A DNA stretch of 47,573 nt, from contig JAHBMJ010000164.1 of the NCBI GenBank assembly GCA_018398765.1, positions 8,374 to 55,946 of the forward strand. Reading direction: 5' to 3'. This document shows, one piece after another, positions 1-10,560 of the stretch. Under the pieces are notes generated by a model, which saw nothing but the letters and a program-made list of their open reading frames with translations, had not been told where the DNA came from and did no database searches. Within the stretch, counting starts at the first letter, position 1; the number at the start of each line of letters is the position of its first letter. Both the position numbers and the translations under genes were made by a program. This stretch comes from Chromera velia. Taxonomy: Eukaryota; Sar; Chromeraceae.

Positions 1-560
1 AGTTATAATGCATGTTAATATATGGGTAATAAGACACGCCTCTCACTTTATACCACCCCCACCAAACCTGGGGGGTCAGAAGAGGGGGTTACCAAATTAA
101 ATAATAAAAGGGGGGGAGGGGGGGGGGTTAGCCCCCTAATGTGACTGGGTTACCAAAAATCTTTAGTGCGTTGCCCCTCATGACCAAGAGCAGTCTATTA
201 ATCCATAGCAACATCATTATCATACGCCATCGCCATCGGTCTATGCATTATTAGGTGTTTAACGTTCACCAAGTCAGGACATGCAAACTAGCAGACAAGG
301 CAGGTTGAATTAATGAGCTGGTTTCTAGTGAAGCTCAAGACGGAAAACAGTAAAAAAATTAAACAAATCTTTTGTTTTTAAGTTTTTCCCCACCGTTTTC
401 ACTTAGTAGTGTTTTTATCGATACTGACTCATTATTCAGTGAAATTAAACTTTAATTATTGTAGTATACTACTATATATACAAAATAATTAAAAGCGAAC
501 GTGCACAAAGCAGAAAAACAGAGCAACAGCTTTTAAGCTTGAAGTTTATTATCCTGTTTA
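1..560. other. AT-rich intergenic DNA with a G-rich tract
   Basis: No gene is supported here. The stretch is clearly more AT-rich than the coding parts of the window (many A/T runs around 340-480). It contains a nearly pure G tract at about 111-127, preceded by C-rich and G-rich patches. No open frame, tRNA-like fold or terminal repeat was recognised. Confidence 0.6.
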
Positions 561-2871
561 TATCAGGGGTATGACATAAAGGGGCGGGTTTTCTTCTTTC
601 TGGCAGGAGGGCAAACAAACATACACAAGCACACACGCAGATCTTTTCGCAGCTTCGCTTTCCCGCCCACCGGCTTGCCTCACTCTATTTGAACCACCTG
701 TCGGTTGAATTTCCCACGACACTTGTTGACGAACGGCATGCAGAGGATCTTGTTGCATCGATGCATGCAAGCAAGCAGTGCACCCCTGCACTACTCTCAT
801 GTCACTGCAGACGGACAGAGAGACTGCATGCCCTCCGACTTGGTCGAGGAGGAAGAGATGACTGGGGAAAGGGGTTTTCTTTTCTTGTGGTGCTGGCCTT
901 ACTCAATTGGTTACTGGCTGCTTTGAAGAAACCTGCAGGAGAGCGGGATGGTATGTGAGGGGACAGAAGCGAGTACGGTCATTCGTTTTCTTCCCTCCCC
1001 TGCCATCAAATCTCCTGAGTCAAACATCTTTTCAGGAAGACTTTTCCTTGGACGGCCTCGCAGGGAGTGAGGGAGTGTTGATTGACGCACGCACCGATGG
1101 TCACTGTCTGCTGGTCAGTTGGATGTCCGTTGGTTTGGGGAAACAGTTGCTGCGCGGCAGTCCGTGAGAAAAGATAAGATCCTCCAGACAGAGAAAAGAA
1201 TGAAGGATGCAGCTAAGAATGTTGTAATGTTTCAGAGCAGAGTAGAGGAGAGGACCGAGTCGAAAGGCGACCGCTATACCTCCCTCTCTTTCTTTCTCTT
1301 TACTCACAACCAGAAGACAAAAAGTCAGACAGATCGAGAACAAGTCAGAAGAGTCAGACAAGCCGGCTGTGGAAAGCCACACAACTTTTATTTCTTTGTG
1401 CCGGTATGGTGGCACTTTCCCCCTTCCTCCTCTCACGTGCTCACGCAAACAAAAAAAAACAGAGTTGAAAGAGCGCGAGAGGTGGCTGTCTCTCCCTCTC
1501 TTTTTTGCTCCCTGATACAACTCTTCTTGCATGCTCTGCTCTTCTTTTTCCAACTACCAACAGTGCCCTGGCCACATCCCTCTGTTGTCTCGCTCTTTTG
1601 CACGCCACACGCTCGCCTCTTTCCACAAACCCAAGACTTTGAGTTCTGCGCAAAGCTTTTCCCAGCAGCTGCAAAAGAACGGAACCACCACTGAGAAAGG
1701 GCAAGGAAGGAGAGGAAGGTAGGGAGACTTGTACAGTCCCTCTTTTTCTTTCACGCCGACCGCCCCGTCCACTCCCCTTGAGACAAATGCCGAGAGAAAG
1801 AAAGAAAAAAGATCGAGAAAGCGAAGCAAATTCGTTTGCGTGTCTGATCTCTCTGTCTGTCCAGTCTCCTCACGTCATCTCACTCTCTTTCAATCTTCCT
1901 TTTTCCCTTTCCTCCTTCAAAAACCAACCACCCCACCACTTTCTAGCCCTTTCCAATGTCTGCCCAGACTGGATCCAATCTGACCTCCGTAAAATGGTTC
2001 AACAAGATTTGGAGCACGGATCTTTCAAACTTCCCACCGTGGCTCCTCCCCCCCACATTCCAACCCCCACCCCCCCATCCCTGCAAGCCTTCCAGAAGAA
2101 AAACTCAACTCTAACGTCACCCCCTGATTTTTCTTTCTCCCTCTCTTCTCTTCTTTCTAAAGCTGTTGCAAGCAACCACTGCCTCCAAGCAAAACATGGG
2201 CAGCCGAGGCAGAGTCTAGCTGTCTCCCTCTTCCTTTCTCCACAAAGAGCTTCCTCTCTCGTCTGCGCCTCACCTGAAGCAAAAGCTCTCCTCCCCCCCT
2301 CTCTTTCAATTATTCTTCCTCCTCCACCCGCCCTCCCACTTCGTCACATCCATCAGTCATTCCATTCATTCAGCAACGCACGCAGTCACAGACACCGAGT
2401 TTCGATTGATTATTCAGCAAACTTGAAGATACAGAAGTGGAAGGAAGGATCGGGCAGGCAGGTGGGAGGATACCCCCTCAGCTACGAGAGGGAGCGAGAC
2501 GGTCAACCCATTGAGCTCAAAAGGCGGCTGGAAGGACATGTGTATAGTGAGTGAGTGCATGAGTGAGTGTGTGTGTGTGTGTGTGTGTGTGCAAAGAGGG
2601 AGACCCCGGACAGACAAGCCGTCAAGTTCGCCAGCCGGTTCGGTATCGTCTTTCCTCCGCGGATGTGATGAGTGAGTGAGGAGAGTTGTGAGTCAACATT
2701 TTTGCGGGGCTACCATCCATCGAAGCCTCACACCGCCTTCTCTGTCCTGTCTGCTCTCTCCTCTCCCTAAAGAGAAGGACAGAAACACCAAAACAGCAAG
2801 ACAGGCCGAGGTCCCGATAGCCTTCTCAGACGAGAAACCCCCCCCGCTAGGCCGCATATCAGTTAGGCTGT
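561..2871. other. Pyrimidine-rich region without a supported gene
   Basis: Long CT-rich runs on the plus strand (about 1270-2340) keep several frames open by composition alone, so the apparent reading frames are not convincing as genes. A short frame at 1956-2114 is discussed as a finding. A (GT)n microsatellite lies at about 2566-2591. The 3' UTR of the Rieske gene (minus strand, stop at 2872) must lie in the right-hand part. Confidence 0.5.
2566..2591. repeat. (GT)n microsatellite
   Basis: A run of about 13 GT dinucleotides follows imperfect GAGT repeats at about 2548-2565. It lies in DNA with no supported gene. Confidence 0.85.
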
Positions 2872-4492
2872 TCAATAGTAAGTTCCATCGTCCTTGCCCT
2901 GCAGTGAGGCAGAGATTCACATGAGCATACGGCAGAGCATTCATTCATGAATTCATGCGCGGTCTTTTCTGGAAAAAGAAGGCCCTTGCTGGTCCGAAGA
3001 ATTTGTAAACACTTGCAGCTCCTTCCGGAGGCATCTGTCTACTCTGAGGGTAGAACTGCATTCCTTCTCTCTCGAAACTCCCCTCTGCTCCAGGCTCTTC
3101 GCCAGTCTTTCTCGTTTCCTTCTCCTCAATCCATCTGTTCCCCTTAGACACGCACGCACCCATATCCCAGAACTACGCACCCGACATGTACACGCATACA
3201 AACACAGTCGTACCGCACAGACACGACGACTGCACACATGCAAGGGGCCCGGTCTCTCCTTCTTCCCTGACTGTCTATACGGACTGACTGACTGACCTGA
3301 GCGTCGAGAAGTCCCTTCCAGTACTTCTGCTCATAGCTCGGACGTGCCTGGTTTCTGACGAGGACCTGGAGGTCGTCTCCGACCTGTCTGACCGGGAAGG
3401 TCTTCAGAGGGCGGGGGGGCTTCAAGAGGCCAGTGACGGGCCCGACAACGGGGGGGGAGGGGCACCACTTGCCAACGACCTCTCCGGTCTCCAAGTTAAA
3501 GGCGGTCTGATGGAGACCGCAAATGATCTTTCCCTCCTCAATGGTGGCCTGTTAGAAATCAGAGAAGGAAGGAAAGAAGAATACATGCCAGACAAAAAAA
3601 ACGTGGTCGCCCTCCGCCTAGGTTCTCATCTCTTTCAGGCGTGCTGTGACTGTGGCAACTTGCAACAGGGATGCTGGCTGATTTGATGCACAAAATCAAA
3701 TTTTGATCCCTCCCTAGTGGGCCGTCTCCTGCGCACTGACCTGCTCAAGGGGGGTGTTCAAGTGGGGGCAGGAGTTTGCGCACGCAGAGATAGTTCCGTC
3801 CTCATCGGCAATGATAAGAACATTCAAGCCTCCAACCTGCAAACATGTTCAGACGGTCAGTCAGTCAGTCAGTGGCAGCCACCAAAATCGACACAGACAT
3901 CCACGAGACCGAACAGTTCGCTGGATACCATGCACCTGACGGGTCATTTCCTCCCCCCCTGCCCTCCCGTGGAAGCCCAGGCACTGACATTGACGGGAAT
4001 AACGGCACCAGGTGCGATCTCAGTCACCTTGATGGCAGATTTCCAAACCCGATTCTGCAACCAACAAAAAAGAAGGCTCTTCATACACAAAGGAAGCAAG
4101 ATGAAAGAGTTGGAGGGACACATCAGGAGAGAACGATCGGGAAACCTTCTGTAAGACCGAAGTTGGGAGTCCCAATCTATTTGTAAATCAGCTGACTCGA
4201 CTCACCCCTGTCTTTGCTGTAGCAGCCTTCAAAGCATTGAGCTGCGTGCTTTCGACTGCCCGGCGACCCTGCAAAGAGACGTGAAGATGAGGAGACGTGA
4301 TGCTTTCGTGCCAAAAACAGATCTGAAGAGCAATACGGCGCATCCAAAACAGTGTGGGAGGATAAGAACAACACCAATGTTTCAGCCTGGAGGCCTGCTA
4401 CTCACCCGTGATGCAAGGGAGAAAGGGCTCACAACAAAAGCTTGTGCAGGAAGCACAACAGCGCTGAGCACGCAGAAAAGGAGCTTCATCAT
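2872..4492 (-). CDS. Plastid-targeted Rieske [2Fe-2S] domain protein, six exons
   Basis: Spliced model (minus): exons 4492-4406, 4268-4206, 4054-3989, 3836-3741, 3548-3297 and 2898-2872. All joins are phase 0 with GT/AG borders, total 591 nt, 196 aa. The N-terminus begins MMKLLFCVLSAVVLPAQA and continues with Phe-Val. This is a signal peptide followed by Phe at +1 of a transit peptide, the bipartite targeting signal of red complex plastids. The Rieske cluster ligands are intact: CPHL (Cys95, His97) and CGLH (Cys114, His117), spaced C-x-H-x16-C-x2-H. The mature protein is therefore expected to bind a [2Fe-2S] cluster and act as a soluble electron carrier or redox sensor in the plastid. No oxygenase catalytic domain follows, so a small ferredoxin-type or photosystem-associated Rieske protein is more likely than a dioxygenase; the exact partner is unknown. 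The terminal exon has only 27 nt and encodes GKDDGTYY and the stop. The gene is divergent from the gene at 5162. Confidence 0.88.
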
Positions 4493-4934
4493 GCTTTGTC
4501 TTTTCGTTTATATTTCTTTCTTTTCGTTGGAGCCCTCTACCTTTTCCACCTGAGGCCTTTGTTCGTGCTTTGACGAAAACCGAACAATTTCGTTTGAGCA
4601 AAGGAAGGCAGAAGGGATCCCTCCAAACCAAAAGCCACCAAGACGCCGACTGAAGTCGATCACAGCAAAAAGGAGAGGGGAAAGCCGTTGAGCTGCTATG
4701 GGGCGCGGCCGGCACGAACAGAATTTGCCTTTCGGGGCCGGCTTGGAATTTCAAGGGTCAAGTGCCCCCGCGCCAAAAAAAATGTGTGTTCCTTGGATGG
4801 CACAGTGAGAAGTTACACTGAGAACTGCACCGCGGGCCGAAATTCGCGTGCACGAGGGTCCGGCCATCACCCAGGCCGCCTGCAGGGGTTCGCACGCGCG
4901 CCCGGCCCGCAGCAACATGCAGGGAGCTCTTTTG

Positions 4935-4940
4935 AAAAAA
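4935..4940 (-). terminator. RNA polymerase III T-run terminator of tRNA-His
   Basis: On the minus strand six consecutive T residues begin 3 nt after the tRNA discriminator base. This is the usual Pol III stop signal and supports an independently transcribed tRNA gene. Confidence 0.8.
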
Positions 4941-4942
4941 CC

Positions 4943-5015
4943 TGTCGCCCCAGGGATTCGAACCCAGGTCTGCGGCTTCACAAGCCGATATGCTGACCAG
5001 CTGCACCAGAGCGAC
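4943..5015 (-). tRNA. tRNA-His (anticodon GTG)
   Basis: A 73-nt cloverleaf can be drawn. The acceptor stem GTCGCTC pairs with GGGCGAC (one G-T pair), the D stem is GTGC/GCAT, the anticodon loop is TTGTGAA with anticodon GTG, and the T loop is TTCGAAT. The A box (TGGTGCAGCTGG) and B box (GGTTCGAATCC) fit the Pol III consensus. The discriminator is A, no CCA is encoded and the base before position 1 is A. The obligatory G-1 of tRNA-His would therefore be added after transcription, as in other eukaryotes. Two mismatches stand out: T27-C43 in the anticodon stem and T50-T64 in the T stem. They could mark a tRNA under relaxed constraint or a tRNA-derived copy. The gene lies in the 669-bp gap between two divergent protein genes. 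Confidence 0.82.
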
Positions 5016-5161
5016 TCATGCTTGACGAACAGCACAGCAGTCAACAGCGCAAAAGTCTTACTTCTAGTGCTTCTTTTGTGCGGTTTCAAAGAACGGCGAT
5101 CCATTTTTGTGCAGCCGTCTCCCCGTCTCGTTTTTTGCCGTCTCCTTCTCTGGGTACAGCA

Positions 5162-7095
5162 ATGCTTTCCCTTTATCACCCCAGGGCAGCCCCTTCGATG
5201 CTCTGGCGTTCTGTTCCTTGTGTTTCGAGAGTAAGGGGCCAAATTCGCTGCTTCCAGGCAGCAGTTAACCCGTCTATCACTCTTCAAGGTCTGGAGGGCG
5301 AACCTTTTGTCGCGTTTCTCGAACAGATGGCGTCGGCATCGGATCAGGAAGGGAGAATAGAAAACGTGAAGACAGACTTGGGGTTGAGACAGTCCTGGTT
5401 TGCAGCAGCGAAGAGGGCGAATGAGCTAGCACCCCGTTTCTCTGCCGCTCAAGTGGGGAGGATTTGTGGAGTCTTCAGAGGAAAGAAGCGGAAATACCTC
5501 CCCGACTTGCAGCTCCACTGGGAGCAGTTCGCAAACAAAACGGCTTCAAGTCTGAAGACAGTGGATGATACACAGCTGTCAGATTGCGTGGGGGCGCTCT
5601 GTTCTGCCAAACTTGTGCGTGGTGAGCTTTTGAAGAAAGTCACAGACGAGGTGTCGGAGCGCCTCACTTCTCTGCCCACTGTGGTTTTGATCGATCTTGC
5701 CGAATCTTTACTTCTCGTGCGTCAGCAGCGGGAGGGTCGAGGAGATGAGGGGGGGGCATTGCCACCGAGTGGCTCTCTGCAGTCACTCTTTCCGCGTCTT
5801 TCCGGGGTCCTCCTGCCGAAGTTGGACGAGGTCGCTGACACAGAACACCTTTCCAGAGCCGTCTACGCAATAGCAAGCTTACAGAAACACCCGCAGACCA
5901 CTTTAGAAACTCTCAAGAAGAGACTGCAGGAGAGATTAAAACCCCTTCCCGGAAATGCCCAGCAGCAGCCCATCTCCATGCGAGACTTGAAAATGGTTCC
6001 TTCAGCAATGGCTGCGTTGGGATCTCAGGATCCGTCTCTCTACAAGGCAGCGCTAGATATCTTCTTTGTCCGTCTGAACTCGGACGCAACATCAAGAGAC
6101 TTCTTTACTTTTTTCAGACGATCCTTCAGCCTCCCTCTCCACCCCTCAGCGCTAGAGGACTCTTCTCAAGCAGCGGAGCCTGTGGAGACGGAGAGAGACG
6201 GCGGGGGGGGACCCTCGGCTGCCTCCGTTTTCGCTTCTCGTCTACTGAGTGACGCAGGCGCTCTGGATTGGCGTGGGGTGATTGTTGTTGCAGAGGGTCT
6301 CTCTATGTTGTCATTCAGGGTGACCAGAAAGAACAGAATGGAAAGAAAAACGCTCTCGCGTCTCTGCAACGCCTTTGTGCAAAACTGTGTTCAACGTCTG
6401 ACGAAAAGACAGCAGCAGTCGGGGGAAGGAAAAGGAGAAGAGGACTTGAAGGAGAATGCAGAACTGCTCTTCCATGCCTCAGAGTTCGTCCTGAGAGCAG
6501 ACAACCCAGCAATCGCTCAGGTCAGAAGAGAGATGCGTACCTTGACGGAGAGAGCTGAGTAATTCGACCCTCCCTTCGCTGTCTCTGTGTCAATCTTGTT
6601 TGTGCAAGTAAATGAGCTGAGTGAAAGAAGAATACTTGAAGACTCCCTGTCACTCATAGAGACGGAGAATTTCAAAGTGGTACCGCATTTTATCTTGCCG
6701 TCATCGAATGCCGTCCGTGTTCCTGTTCGCCTTTCGCATTTCTTTTTTGTTCATTATATGTCGTGTTCCCCTCCCCCCTCCCCGCTTCTCTTCCTCCAGA
6801 TCGGCAGGCAGGTCAAATACGAAACGAAACGCCTCGCCAAGGCTGCGGCCAGAGAAAGGAAGTCCCTCGGGAAGGGAAACGAAGGGACCGCAGCTCTCCA
6901 GATGATGGCGGTATCCCTGGTCTTCTGTGTGGCTTCTCTATCGAAAAACCTTGACGCATTCACGGGACAATTCGACGAGGGGGTCAGTCTCTTCTCTGAT
7001 TTTCTCTTTGTGCATTTGAGCGTGTGGGCTGCATGGGGAATGGCTGTGCGGCTATATGTCAATTGGTGTTTCTCCATCTAGGCGCATGTGTGGAG

Positions 7096-7134
<39 letters not shown>

Positions 7135-8774
7135 CGTGCGTGAGAAAGAGAGAGAGAGAGAGAGAGGGAGGGAGGGAGGGGGGGGGGAGATCGCTCCGTC
7201 ATTCCGTCTTGAATCCCTCTCCTCTTTTCCCTACCCAGCAGACCTGTTTATTGTGGCCGCTCTTTTATCTCGCTTCTCTTCTCGTCTCTTCTCTTCTCTC
7301 CCTTCGTTTCTGCTTCCTTCTCAGCTTCTTTTCCCCGGCCCCTTTCCTGCCTGAACCCTATGACTTTTCCCTTCCTTTGTGTCTTTCACCTCTTTCCCTT
7401 CCTGTCTGTCTGTTGATGTCGAGTGCAGGTAGGGGGCACAGAGGGGGGCCTGATGCTGAACAGCCTGGCGGATGTTCTGGACACCCTGACAGAGGGGAGG
7501 GGGGGGGCTCTGACAGGAGTGGCTTTCATCCGACTCACGAAGGCGCTGGGCATGATGAGGCACATAGAGGCTGAGGTCCGCCTGTGTGTGTTGACAGAAA
7601 CATGCATTGGCAGTCTTTTTCTCGCTTGGACGGTTGCTTGGTCGTTCTTGCTCCTGAATCATTCTCTCATTGTTGCTCAGGTCTTCCTTGTGTCTTCAAG
7701 AATTCTTTGTCGTGATCTTTTTTTTTCGGCGGTCGGTATTTCTTTGGTTTGCGACTTAAATGCAGAAATGAAATATTTTTCTCCCAAGAGAAGCAATTCA
7801 CCTTCCCACTCACCTCCCCTGACTCAGAAAGGCGAGACAGTGGTAGCTTCAAAAGAACATAATCTGCTGAGCGCGTCTTCTTTCACATCTCTGCCTCTTT
7901 CTCCACGTGCGCATTTCTTTGACTTCCGCCAGGTCTCCTCTCGGTTCGCCCAGGTTCTCGACGAGGCGATCCGAACACGCGCGGCCCCCTTTGTAGACCC
8001 AGGCCTCGAATTGCCTGCAGAGAAGGACTTTGGGGAGATGGGGGTGGAAGGGGGGGGAGAGGAGTTGTTCAATTCAGGTATGGGGGGAGGCAGAGAAGGG
8101 TCCCTGTTGACCTCCAGACATGCGGGCGAGGTATTGAGCAGAACTGGAGCCGTGTTCAGACAAAAGGGGGTCCCTCCTGCTGCAGCGTCTCTTTGGGTGA
8201 GTGTGGGGGGGAAGGGAGCGGGAGTTGTCCTGCCTCCTGTTTGTGAATGGCGTTTCAGTGTTTCGTTTCTCTTCTTGGAAAACAGACTGAATGAAATTTG
8301 TTTCTGCGCTAATGGGCGGGCCTTCATCTCTTCTAGTGTTTCATCATTGCTTTTGTTTTTGTTCAACTCTGTTTCCTCCTCTTCTCTTCTCTGTTTGCAG
8401 AACAGCTGTCTGGTGGTCCTCTGTCATGACCTGAAGGCTTTTCCTGTGGGGGGGGGCGGGAGGGGTCCCTCTCTGGTGTCGTCTCAGGATTTGCCTCCAG
8501 GAGTGAATCAGCAGACGTTGGCAGACGCTGTGGAGGCAGTGGGGGCGCTGTTGGAAGAATTGCCTTTCGGGTCCCCTCTGAAGACGTCGGCTGTCGGGTG
8601 CCTGGCTGTGGTGGCGAGGTGAGGGAAGCAGAGAAGAAAGATTTGTTTGTCATTTGGTCGTCGTTCCATCTTCTTTTCCTCCATTTTTTTCTCCTTCGGA
8701 TTCGTTCTTTTGGGTATTCATTGATCTTTCTTTCTTTGTTTCTTTCTTTCTTTTTTTCTTTCTGTCTTTCTTTC

Positions 8775-8809
<35 letters not shown>

Positions 8810-9756
8810 TTTTCTTTCTTTCTTTCTTTCTTGCTTGCTTGCTTAGTTGTTTTCTTCGCTTCTTTCGTTCTCACTCTTTTTGTTTGGTTGTTTGGTTGAT
8901 TTTTTCTGTAATTTTTTCCTTCTTTTTTTCTTTTTTGCTTTTTTCTTCTTTCTTGCTTGCTTGCTTGTTTGTTTGTCTGTCGGTTTTCTCCCCCATTTTT
9001 CCCCTGTCTTTCTTTCTTCCTTTCCTTTCTTTCTTCCGTTGTTTCTTTTCTGTTTTTCTCTCGGTCCGTCGTCGGCCTGTCGGCCTGTAACAGAAGAAAG
9101 GAAAAAAGGAGTCATACAGTCTGTCTGTCGCAGTGTCTTTTTTGTTTCCCCCCCATTTTCTCCTGCCCCTCACACACATCCACGTAGATGTCACCTAGAA
9201 TTTCGCTTTCTCTTCCTTATTTGTCCAGGCGTTTGTGTTTCAAGAATGCCTTCCACATCCCATCACGGAGAGTCTCTGAGGTCCGTTTTTTTTTTTCGGT
9301 TGTTCGGAGACTTCGGAATGATGTTGCACGGAGACGAAAGCTCAGAGAAATAGAAATGATCGCTCGTCAACTTGCATGAAAAGCGGGGGGAAAGGAAAGG
9401 AGGTGGGTTGCGGAGGGAAAAGGAGAGAGTTCAGACACATGTCCTTGAAAAATGGGGGGAATGCGTCAGGGTGAAAGAACCGACGGAAGCAATTATAGAC
9501 GACTGTGAGAGCTCGTGCTCAAATTGAGTGCAAGGGCGGTTGCACAATCGCGTCTTGGAGGCAGTGTATCCAATGAATTGTCATCAAACGAGCAGCTGGA
9601 AAAGACCCTGCTTTTTCGATCCATCATCGACTCGCTGATCGAATTCAATTGCTTTGAGTGCAGGCCCTTGTCGAAGCGATGCCGTCGGATGCCGAGGAGG
9701 CCCTCGACGGTCTTTTGAAGAAGAGCGGGACGACCTGGGGATACAAAATGGAGTGA
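5162..9756 (+). CDS. Helical, probably mitochondrial protein of unknown function, seven exons
   Basis: Model: exons 5162-6520, 6800-6982, 7429-7575, 7933-8196, 8401-8618, 9229-9280 and 9664-9756 (stop TGA). Phases match throughout; total 2,316 nt, about 771 aa. An upstream in-frame ATG exists at 5018 but overlaps nearly to the tRNA. I prefer ATG 5162 because the next 36 residues are Arg/Ser-rich and almost free of acidic residues, as in a mitochondrial presequence. The body is mostly amphipathic helices in repeated blocks of about 35-45 residues (for example ALCSAKLVRGELLKK, RAVYAIASLQKHP, VPSAMAALGSQDP). This recalls the heptatricopeptide/octotricopeptide-like organellar RNA-binding proteins of alveolates and algae, but no RAP domain or diagnostic motif was found, so this is only a guess. 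If the weak donor GTCAGA at 6521 is not used, exon 1 ends at a stop at 6560-6562, giving a 466-aa protein from ATG 5162. Confidence 0.72.
7097..7167. repeat. (TG)n followed by (GA)n microsatellite
   Basis: TG repeats at about 7097-7130 pass through a short CGTG stretch into GA repeats at about 7142-7167 and then G-rich sequence. The tract lies in the intron 6983-7428 of the gene starting at 5162. Confidence 0.9.
8725..8850. repeat. (TTTC)n microsatellite in an intron
   Basis: Imperfect TTTC/TTTG tetranucleotide repeats fill this part of the intron 8619-9228, with a further degenerate T-rich tract to about 9070. The long Phe/Ser/Leu frames seen here come only from the repeat. Confidence 0.9.
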
Positions 9757-10560
9757 CAACAGCAATTCAGTCTGTGGCGAAAAACTAAGAAAAATCCCAT
9801 GTTTAAGCCTCTAGTTAAGCCTACGTTTGGGCATCGCACTGTGTCACCAAAATAGGAGAAATATAGAGAAACTGTCAGCTGATACTCAATAGATATCCTA
9901 GTAGATATATTATACATAAGATTCATATTGAATTGAAAGCTTGAAATTTTAGTTAAAATTTCATGAAATTTGTTTTTCATACAGGAATTCTAGGCGTGTC
10001 ACAGCAAAAAAAAAGTAGACCAGAATTGGCTTTAACTAAGGGTTTAATTTTTTTTTTGTAACACTTAAGCTATAGTACTAAAGCAACTTTGAACACTGAG
10101 TTGTGCTAAAAATTGTGCAAAACCCAACTTTGAAACAACAGTTACACAACTTAGTAAGCAACACTTGAACAACAATTGTTTGTTCAACTTTGTTGCCTAA
10201 CATCGTCAGCCAAAAAAAAAGAAAGTGAAGATTCACCTGGGGATTCGCTTTAATTTTTAATTTGTTTAATGATTATATGATTAAACCATATCATCATATG
10301 ATTGAAAGGTCTGGTTCATGCGTGAGGCTATCATCAACATGCATGCCTAACAGGAATTCCATTTTATATTACATTTTATAAATATATGCTCAGTCTTTAT
10401 ACAATAAAATTAATATGTATAGTTTATTTTTTTTTTAAACTATAGACCTAGCTATAGACCAAGTCCGTTAGCTTGCCTGTTCATGAATTTTATTTTCACA
10501 AATTGTTACAGCTTTTTAATTTGCAAAGCGCAGCACAACTAGCTCAACACAACCATGACC
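9757..10560. other. AT-rich intergenic island
   Basis: The sequence after the stop at 9756 quickly becomes AT-rich, with poly-A and poly-T runs (about 10000-10060 and 10420-10440). No gene is supported. Short motifs such as CTTAGTAAG (about 10152) recur in the AT-rich island near 14.48 kb, so these islands may derive from a common repeat. Confidence 0.5.

Noticed and set aside
3853-3873. A plus-strand (GTCA)n repeat inside a Rieske intron.
   Set aside because: It is in the opposite orientation to transcription, so it is not a donor; counted only as background for the GTCA observation.
4751-5287. A 178-codon minus-strand frame running through the tRNA and the 5' end of the next gene.
   Set aside because: It overlaps the tRNA-His gene and has no domain; chance frame.
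8598-9115. Long frames of Phe/Ser/Leu on plus and Lys/Glu on minus.
   Set aside because: They are translations of the (TTTC)n repeat inside an intron.
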